64,000 nucleotides of DNA, from the NCBI RefSeq assembly GCF_003054285.1, contig NZ_QBKS01000001.1:186001-250000 (forward strand), in the 5' to 3' direction. This DNA is from Litoreibacter ponti (GTDB lineage: Bacteria > Pseudomonadota > Alphaproteobacteria > Rhodobacterales > Rhodobacteraceae). The notes under the pieces were generated by a model. That model saw only the letters and a list, made by a program, of their open reading frames with translations, was not told the origin of the DNA and searched no databases. Below, piece after piece: positions 57,995 through 64,000 of the stretch (its first letter is position 1; each line of letters begins with the position of its first letter). The translations under genes and the position numbers were made by a program.

Positions 57995-60900
57995 TCACTC
58001 TGCCGCGCGCAGTGGTTTGTCGGGCTTGGCCAGCTCCTCTGCGGCCTCATCCGGGGCGAGGCTTTCGAGCTTCTCGGCGGCGCGGACGAGCTTGGTCTTC
58101 GCGCCCTCCAGTGCTTTCTCGGCACGGGCAAGCACTGTCAGATCGTCGGGCTCTTCCGGGTCGGACCACAGCAGCAGCGGGTCGCGGACCTTGCGGGCCT
58201 GACGACCCAGGGCCAGATCGCGCGCCGTCTTTGAGCCGCGCCCGCCAAGGGCCACAAGCTGGCGCAGGGAGGCGTAGGCCCCGATGGAGATCCACACGCG
58301 CAGCGCGAGCAGCGCAGGCGTCAGCACCAGCGTCAACACGGTGGCCACGCCCAGACCGAACACCACGGCGGTCGCCAGCTGCTTCCACCACAGCGCGGTG
58401 GGGCTGTCGACGGAGTAGCCGCCGCCGATGAAATCAAGTGACAGGCCGAACATCATAGGCGCCAGACCGGCCATCGTGGTGATCGTCGTCAGCAACACCG
58501 GGCGGATACGCGCCTCCGCCGTGCGGGTGATCGCCTCGAGCCGCGGCATGTAGCGGGAATATTCCTGATAGGTGTCGATCAGCACGATGTTGTTGTTCAC
58601 TACGATCCCCGCCAGCGCGACGATGCCGGTCCCGGTCATGATGATCGAGAAGGCCTGATCCATCACCAGCATGCCGATCAGCACGCCCGTGGTGGACAGC
58701 ACCACCGCGAGCAGCACCAGCACGGAATTGTAGAAGGAGTTGAACTGCGCCAGCAGGATCACGAACATCAGCCCGAGCGCGGCCATGAAGGCGGAGGACA
58801 GGAAGGCCTGGCTTTCGGCCTCTTCCTCGGTGTCGCCGGCCCACTCGAAGCTGACGGAGGCGGGCAGGGGCGTCTCGGTCTCAAGCCATGTGGTCAGGGC
58901 CGCGATCCGTTCGTTGGGATTGGTGACCGCGAAGCTGACATCGCCGTCATCGGCGGCCTGCTGCAGGGCTTGCGGGTCGTCGGAGGCGATGACTTCGAAC
59001 ACTTTGCCATCGGCGAAGACCTGCCCCGGCGTGCGCCCGGCGCCATCGGTCGCGGTGATGCGCATGGCGCCCGAGGCGGGCCCAAGCTCCTTCACGACGC
59101 CAAGGATCTCGCCATCAGCCGACACGGTCTGCAGGCCCGGCGCGACATCGGCCTTCACATCAAAAAAGCGGGTCTGGTCGATCCGGTCGATCTGGCCCAG
59201 CTTGGCCACCGGCTTGCGGGAGATGAAGTTGGACAGCGGGATCAGCCCGTCGGGGGTGCGCACTTTGAGGTTGTCGAGGGTGGACAGCACCCGGGCCTCT
59301 TCCGGCAGGCGCACGCGGATCTCGATCTCCTCGTCGGAGCTGTCGACGCGCATCGTATCAAGCAGCAAGCCGCGGGTGACCAGCTGCACCATCGCGCCCA
59401 CGGTGGCCACGTCCGCCTGGTAGCGGCCCGCGGCCTCCACATCGACGTCGATCTGCCAGTCGATGCCGGGCTGGGGCAGGGTGTCCTCCACCAGGATCAG
59501 GCCCGGGGTCCGGTCAAACTTGGCGCGCGCGATGGCGGTGGCCTCGCGCAGCTCGTCCCAATTGTCGCCCTTGATGCGCAGGTTCACGGGCTTGCCCGAG
59601 GCCGGGCCGCGGTCCTGGCTCAGCACCTCGGTATAGATGCCGGGGATGGCGTCCATCTTGGCCTGCATCTCGTCGAGGATTTCGGTGTCGTCGCGCCGGG
59701 TGCCCCAATCGGCCAGCTCGATCTGGATTTGGCCCACCGTGTCCATCGGGCCGGTGGCCCCGCCGGTGTTGGTGTTCAGCCCGCCCTCGCCGGAGAAGGC
59801 GAAGATCGAGGTGATGCCGTCGACGCTTGCGATCTGCTCTTCGACCTGCGCCACGAGCGCGTCTTTCTCCGCAAGCGACAGGTTGCCCCGCGCGCGGACA
59901 TAGACGATGGCCTGCTCGGTCTCGCTTTCGACGAAGAACTCGACGCCATTGTTGTTGGCCGAGAAGGTCGTGAAGGTGACGACCACGAACACACCCACGG
60001 CCCCGATGGCCACGAGCGGCATGATCGGGTTGCCCGCGATGAAGCGCGTGAACTGCCCGAAGCCCGTGCGCCGGTAGCCTGCCTTGACCCGGCCCGCGCG
60101 GCGCGGGCGCGTCACCGCACCGAGGCAGACAGAGGCAAACATCGCGGCGGCCGTGAACAGCACCGCCCCGAAGATCATCACCAGAGCCCCGCCTTGCCCG
60201 CGCGGGATCGGCAGCAGGTAGGACGGGTTGAGAAGCTGCATCGCCGCGGTGAACAGCGCCATGATGGAGAGCGCCGCCAGCACCAACCGCAGCACGATGT
60301 GGGTGCGCCGCAGCCCCTCGGAGGCGCGGGTGATCAGGCGCGAGATGCGCCCCGACACGCCGCCCATCACCGGCAGATAGATCAGCGCCACGATGAGCGA
60401 GGCCGACAGCACGAAGATCAGCGTCACGGGAAGCATGCCCATGAACTCCCCCGGCACCCCGGGCCAGAACAGCATCGGCAGGAAGGCGCACAGCGTCGTC
60501 GCGGTGGAGGACACGATGGGCCAGAACATGCGCTTGGCCGCGTCGGTATAGGCCTCCATCGGGCCTGCGCCCTGATCGAGCCGCTTGTCGGCGTATTCCA
60601 CCACCACGATGGCCCCGTCGACCAGCATGCCCACGGCCAGGATCAGGCCGAACATCACGATGTTGGAGATCGAGATGCCCATCAGGCCCAGAAGGATGAA
60701 GCACAACAGGAACGAGGTCGGGATCGCGAAGCCCACCAGCAGGGCGGAGCGCAGGCCAAGCGCCGCCAGCACCACGATCATCACCAGCGCGATGGCGGTC
60801 AGCACCGACCCCTCCAGTTGCTGGACCATGTTGCGGACCTGCTTGGACTGATCGAGCGTCACGTCCACCCGCAGGGCGTCGCGCAGCTCTTGGGGCCATT

Positions 60901-61822
60901 TCAGCTGCTCGGCGGCGACCGTGTCGCGCACCAGCCGGGAGGTGTCGATGATGTTGAACCCCTTGCGCTTGACCACCTGCAGCGCGACCGTGTCATTGCC
61001 GTTGAAGCGCGCGGTGCCGATGCGGTCCTCGAAGGTGAGGCGAATATCGGCCAGCTCGCCCAGGGTCACGACGCTGTCGCCATTGACCTTGATGGGCAGA
61101 TTGTAGACATCGCGCGGCTCGTCGAAGCTGGACGGGATCTTCACGGCAAAGGCGCCCTGCGCGGTCTCGACCTCGCCCGCGGCGATCAGCAGGTTGTTGT
61201 TGGAGACCACGTTGATCAGCTCGCCCGCCGTGACATTGTAGGCTTCGAGCGCGAGGGGATCGATGATCACCTCCAGCATCTCGTCGCGGTTGCCCGCGAT
61301 GCCGGCCTCAAGGACGGGGGGCAGGGCCTCTATCGTGTCCTGCAGCTCCTTGGCGACCCGCAAAAGGGTGCGCTCGGGCAAGTCGCCTGACAACGAGATG
61401 ATGAGTATCGGGAATTCCGAGAAGTTGACCTCCTCGATGGTGTACTGCTCCGCACCGGCGGGAAATTCTGCCTGCGCCTGGCTCATCTTGTCGCGCACAT
61501 CTGCGAGGATCTGGGTCTTGTCCCAGCCGAACTCGAACTCCATCACAATGTTGGCGTAGTTCTCGGCGGCGGTGCCGTTGATCGTCTTGAGCCCGTCGAG
61601 GTCCTGTAGCTTGGTCTCCATCGGCTTGACCAGCAGCTTCTCGCTGTCCTCGGCAGAGATGCCGGGGAAGGGCTGGGAGATCACCAGCATGGGGATCTCG
61701 ATATCGGGCTCGCCCTCTTTGGGCAGGCCGACATAGGCAAAGCCGCCAATCACCACCGACATCACGATGAAGGCGATGATCATGCGGGCGCGACCGCCCG
61801 CCCAATCAACGAGGCCGGTCAT
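57995..61822 (-). CDS. RND-type efflux permease
   Basis: A 1275-residue RND transporter, larger than the usual 1040 because of an expanded region at the middle of the protein (about 480-590, with extra hydrophobic segments) and a 110-residue charged C-terminal extension. The proton-relay segment reads VGMLVDGAIVVVEY, so of the AcrB D407/D408 pair only the first aspartate remains. Start ATG overlaps the membrane-fusion gene stop (ATGA). Substrate unknown; likely multidrug or solvent-type exporter needing a TolC-like channel. Confidence 0.88.
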   Translation of the reverse strand: MTGLVDWAGGRARMIIAFIVMSVVIGGFAYVGLPKEGEPDIEIPMLVISQPFPGISAEDSEKLLVKPMETKLQDLDGLKTINGTAAENYANIVMEFEFGWDKTQILADVRDKMSQAQAEFPAGAEQYTIEEVNFSEFPILIISLSGDLPERTLLRVAKELQDTIEALPPVLEAGIAGNRDEMLEVIIDPLALEAYNVTAGELINVVSNNNLLIAAGEVETAQGAFAVKIPSSFDEPRDVYNLPIKVNGDSVVTLGELADIRLTFEDRIGTARFNGNDTVALQVVKRKGFNIIDTSRLVRDTVAAEQLKWPQELRDALRVDVTLDQSKQVRNMVQQLEGSVLTAIALVMIVVLAALGLRSALLVGFAIPTSFLLCFILLGLMGISISNIVMFGLILAVGMLVDGAIVVVEYADKRLDQGAGPMEAYTDAAKRMFWPIVSSTATTLCAFLPMLFWPGVPGEFMGMLPVTLIFVLSASLIVALIYLPVMGGVSGRISRLITRASEGLRRTHIVLRLVLAALSIMALFTAAMQLLNPSYLLPIPRGQGGALVMIFGAVLFTAAAMFASVCLGAVTRPRRAGRVKAGYRRTGFGQFTRFIAGNPIMPLVAIGAVGVFVVVTFTTFSANNNGVEFFVESETEQAIVYVRARGNLSLAEKDALVAQVEEQIASVDGITSIFAFSGEGGLNTNTGGATGPMDTVGQIQIELADWGTRRDDTEILDEMQAKMDAIPGIYTEVLSQDRGPASGKPVNLRIKGDNWDELREATAIARAKFDRTPGLILVEDTLPQPGIDWQIDVDVEAAGRYQADVATVGAMVQLVTRGLLLDTMRVDSSDEEIEIRVRLPEEARVLSTLDNLKVRTPDGLIPLSNFISRKPVAKLGQIDRIDQTRFFDVKADVAPGLQTVSADGEILGVVKELGPASGAMRITATDGAGRTPGQVFADGKVFEVIASDDPQALQQAADDGDVSFAVTNPNERIAALTTWLETETPLPASVSFEWAGDTEEEAESQAFLSSAFMAALGLMFVILLAQFNSFYNSVLVLLAVVLSTTGVLIGMLVMDQAFSIIMTGTGIVALAGIVVNNNIVLIDTYQEYSRYMPRLEAITRTAEARIRPVLLTTITTMAGLAPMMFGLSLDFIGGGYSVDSPTALWWKQLATAVVFGLGVATVLTLVLTPALLALRVWISIGAYASLRQLVALGGRGSKTARDLALGRQARKVRDPLLLWSDPEEPDDLTVLARAEKALEGAKTKLVRAAEKLESLAPDEAAEELAKPDKPLRAAE

Positions 61823-63066
61823 GAATTATCCTCTTGGAAGGTCGGTTTGATCGCCACGCCGCTGGTCACGTATTCCTGGCCCACGGTGATCACGGCGACC
61901 TCTTCGGGCAGGCCGGAGAGCCAGACGCCCTGGGCGGTGTCGCGCAGAATCTTGACCGGCGCGAATTGCGCGGTGTTCTCGGCGGTGGCCGTTTGCACGC
62001 CCAGTGTTCCCTCATCATTGAGAGTCAGGGCAGAGGCGGGCAGCAGGTGCGCGCGCTGGCCCTCTGCGCCGATCAGGATTTCGGCGGTCTGGCCGTCGCG
62101 CAGGGAGAAGTCGTTGTTATCGACGCTGACCTCGACCCGGAAGGTGCGGGTTTCCATGTCCGACGAGCGGGAGATGAAGCTCACTTGCCCCTCGACGGTC
62201 TGGCCTGCATTCGTGCGGCCACCCGCGCGAGCGCCCACCTCGACCTTGGCGACCTCGGTTTCCGGCAGGAAGGCCACCAGTTTGATCGGGTTGAGCTGGA
62301 TCACGGTCGCGCAAAGCCCGCCGGGCTGCATCAGAGACCCCAGCTCTGCGGTGTCGGTTTCCAGCAGGCCGGAGAAGGGCGCGCGAATTTCGAGCCGCTC
62401 GATCTCTTTCTCGGCGGCGGCGATGGCGGCCTCGGCACCCAGAATACCGGCGCGGGCGCTTTCGACCCCGGCGCGGGCTGTCTCGAGCCCCGCGCGCGCG
62501 CTTTCGACGGCGGCCTGTGTGCCCGCCACCCGAACCTCGGAGGCGAAGCCGTCGGCGGAAAGCTGCTTGGCGGCATTGTCGTTGATCTCGGCCTCGCGCA
62601 GGCGGGCCTCGGCTTCCAGCACGCGGCCGCGAGCTTCGGGCAGCCTTGCGCGTGCTTCCGGCAGGCGCGCGCGCGCCTCTTCCAGTGCAGCCTCACGGGT
62701 GCCGGGGTCGATTTTGCACAAAAGCTGACCCTTTTCGACCGATGCGCCCTTGCGCAGCGGGTCGGAGGCCACGAGGCCAGACGTCTCGGCGCGCACGTCG
62801 ACCTGCCGCTGGGCTTCGGTGCGCCCGCGCAGAAGGACCGCGTTATCAATGGCTTGCGCGGTGGAGCGCATGGCAACAACAGAGACAACGCGCGCATCGT
62901 CGGCGGCGGTCTCCGCGACCGGTGGGGCGTCCGCGCTGGTCTCGGTCTCGGGCGCAGGGGCTGCGTCGCCGCCCGTGGCGAAGTCGAGTAGCGCCTCCCG
63001 CTCGAACACCAGAAGGTACAGCGTGGCGGTCACAAGAATGGCCGTGACGATGGAGAAGATGCGCAT
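61819..63066 (-). CDS. RND membrane fusion (periplasmic adaptor) protein
   Basis: A 415-residue adaptor: N-terminal membrane anchor (about 4-22), Ala/Pro-rich linker, barrel-sandwich halves (LRGRTEAQRQVDVRAETSG and IRAPFSGLLETD) flanking a helical hairpin of repeated Ala/Arg/Glu heptads (about 125-215, ARLPEARARLPEARGRVLEAEARLREAE in part), then beta-barrel and proximal domains. It links the RND pump to an outer-membrane channel. First gene of the operon; a TetR-like operator lies upstream. Confidence 0.9.
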   Translation of the reverse strand: MRIFSIVTAILVTATLYLLVFEREALLDFATGGDAAPAPETETSADAPPVAETAADDARVVSVVAMRSTAQAIDNAVLLRGRTEAQRQVDVRAETSGLVASDPLRKGASVEKGQLLCKIDPGTREAALEEARARLPEARARLPEARGRVLEAEARLREAEINDNAAKQLSADGFASEVRVAGTQAAVESARAGLETARAGVESARAGILGAEAAIAAAEKEIERLEIRAPFSGLLETDTAELGSLMQPGGLCATVIQLNPIKLVAFLPETEVAKVEVGARAGGRTNAGQTVEGQVSFISRSSDMETRTFRVEVSVDNNDFSLRDGQTAEILIGAEGQRAHLLPASALTLNDEGTLGVQTATAENTAQFAPVKILRDTAQGVWLSGLPEEVAVITVGQEYVTSGVAIKPTFQEDNS

Positions 63067-63129
63067 CGTTATCTCGTCTTTCTGAGTCCTAAGCCGGGCG
63101 ATATTGCCGCGGTCCTTACGTCATGTACG

Positions 63130-63147
63130 CTAAACCGTCCAGTTTAG
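63130..63147. promoter_or_regulatory. Inverted repeat upstream of the RND operon
   Basis: CTAAAC, CGTCCA, GTTTAG: 6-bp perfect half-sites with the A/T-rich ends typical of TetR/AcrR operators, located 64 bases before the adaptor start. The rest of the 281-base gap has no gene; a small CTTGCC/GGCAAG hairpin (63278-63293) is also seen. No TetR gene is in the window. Confidence 0.5.
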
Positions 63148-63347
63148 ATTACACTTTTTCACGGGCGCCGTGCAAGTCTGCCGCGGTGCAGCAATACACA
63201 AGCGATGCGCAACGGCAGGCCAAAGGTCCGAGTGTTTGGGGGAGCGCGGATGCGGAAACGTGGGCTCGCGCGCCTGCGACTTGCCCCTTGGCAAGCTTCG
63301 CGGCTTCGGGGTATGCCCTGCCAAACCGCAACGACGGAGACGCCCCC

Positions 63348-64000
63348 GTGAGCAACACCGACAGCTTCATCGAAGAAGTCACCGAAGAGGTCCGCCGCGA
63401 CCGCATGTTCCAGCTTCTCAAGAAGTGGGGCTGGCTTGCCGGTCTCGTGATCGTGCTGGTGGTGGGCGGCGCGGCCTTCAACGAGTGGCGCAAGGCCAGC
63501 GCGCGGGCCGAGGCGCAGGCCTTCGGGGATGCGATCATCGCCGGGATCGAGGCCAATGACGACGGCGCATCGCTCGCCGCGGTCGAGACCGCCAACCCCG
63601 AACAGGCCGCCATCAAGGGCCATCTGGCCGCCGCCGACGCGCTTCTGGGCGACCAGAGCGACGCGGGGCTTGCGGCCCTTGATCAGGTGATCGCCGCCGA
63701 CGGCGCGCCCGCGATCTACACGGCGCTGGCCGCGTTCAAACGCGCCCTCGCGTTGCCGCCCGAGACGCCGGAAGACGAGCGCCGCGCGGCGTTCGAGGCG
63801 CTGGCCGCCCCCGGTGCGCCGTTTCAGCTGCTGGCCGAGGAGCAACTGGCGCTCTTGCAGGCCGAAGCGGGCGACACCGACGCGGCGATCGAGCGGTTGC
63901 GCGGTATTCTGCGCTCGGCCGGGCTCACACCGGGCTTGCAACGACGCGCCTCAGAGTTGATTGTGGCCTTGGGCGGAGATCTGGACCTCGACCTGAGTGC
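63348..64000 (+). CDS. Membrane-anchored TPR-like protein (YfgM/BamB-upstream type), 3' end missing
   Basis: Partial gene open at the right edge; starts at GTG 63348 with GGAG eight bases upstream. The visible 217 residues show a cytosolic N-terminus (MSNTDSFIEEVTEEVRRDRMFQLLKKWGW), one membrane segment (LAGLVIVLVVGGAAF, about 29-43) and a periplasmic helical repeat region (GHLAAADALL, AAIERLRGIL). The layout matches YfgM-like proteins next to bamB and der, which would be expected just outside the window. YfgM helps periplasmic chaperones. Family by architecture only. Confidence 0.72.
   Translation, partial: MSNTDSFIEEVTEEVRRDRMFQLLKKWGWLAGLVIVLVVGGAAFNEWRKASARAEAQAFGDAIIAGIEANDDGASLAAVETANPEQAAIKGHLAAADALLGDQSDAGLAALDQVIAADGAPAIYTALAAFKRALALPPETPEDERRAAFEALAAPGAPFQLLAEEQLALLQAEAGDTDAAIERLRGILRSAGLTPGLQRRASELIVALGGDLDLDLS

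Noticed and set aside
58970..61390. Long rightward open frame of about 800 codons on the RND strand opposite
   Set aside because: It lies antisense to the well-conserved RND permease, has a His/Arg/Gln-rich composition typical of shadows in high-GC DNA, and has no domain.

Overview
The window looks like chromosomal DNA from an alphaproteobacterium of the Rhodobacteraceae (Roseobacter group or close relative). The evidence is uniformly high GC, many stop/start overlaps of the ATGA, GTGA and TGATG kind, and gene content typical of that group: heterotetrameric sarcosine oxidase, SitABCD with a Fur/Mur-like box, OpgC-OpgG-OpgH, an Atm1-type exporter, RadA-CvpA and Alr-MlaE-MlaF. I see no rRNA, tRNA, transposase, integrase or CRISPR array. 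The assignment rests on recognition of families, not on any search.

Layout. 1-4.8 kb: end of a CO/xanthine dehydrogenase FAD subunit, then a leftward sitABCD manganese-uptake operon and a JAMM-like secreted protein. 4.9-12.8 kb: fumarylpyruvate-hydrolase-like enzyme, MFS transporter, GlxA-type regulator, DusA, a 2OG-oxygenase-like protein, an RlmL-like methyltransferase, a TrkH/KtrB channel, DUF1289 protein and RuvX. 13.0-18.7 kb: sarcosine oxidase soxB-(small membrane protein)-soxD-soxA-soxG. 18.7-26.4 kb: thioredoxin/PDZ-like protein, SodB, metallophosphoesterase, host-attachment-family protein, DUF302 protein, and a TPP enzyme paired with a CaiB-type CoA-transferase. 26.5-32.7 kb: TPR38-like protein and osmoregulated periplasmic glucan genes opgC-opgG-opgH. 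32.7-36.7 kb: leftward periplasmic redox operon (two cysteine-rich paralogue-like proteins, Sco, Tat rhodanese, esterase) with LOG and VOC proteins upstream. 36.8-41.4 kb: LysM protein, Old Yellow Enzyme homologue, Atm1 exporter. 41.5-46.0 kb: an isolated PAAR tip and needle-like stalk protein next to a secreted trypsin-like protease, then GNAT, SDR, BioY and a PilP/GspC-like small protein. 46.0-49.8 kb: an unrecognised lower-GC gene, PurF, RluE-type pseudouridine synthase, SGNH hydrolase. 50-57.9 kb: desaturase, CvpA, RadA, a PqiA-like trio, a coiled-coil membrane protein, MlaF-MlaE-Alr. 58-64 kb: RND efflux pair and the start of a YfgM-like gene.

How the genes work together. Recurrent themes are metal and redox homeostasis (SitABCD, SodB, Sco, Atm1), one-carbon/methylated amine catabolism (sarcosine oxidase, possibly CO dehydrogenase), and envelope maintenance (Opg glucans, MlaEF, PqiA-like, RND, LysM).

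Two non-coding signals stand out. First, six short intergenic arrays of two to four consecutive near-perfect palindromes, mostly between convergent genes, fall into an AT-rich and a GC-rich subtype with recurring arms. Second, a non-palindromic motif (GAGTATTT, three variable bases, ACCAAATGGAGA) occurs three times. The best candidates for undescribed protein systems are the cysteine-rich/Sco/rhodanese operon and the orphan PAAR-plus-stalk pair. All functional claims are inferences from sequence motifs read by eye.
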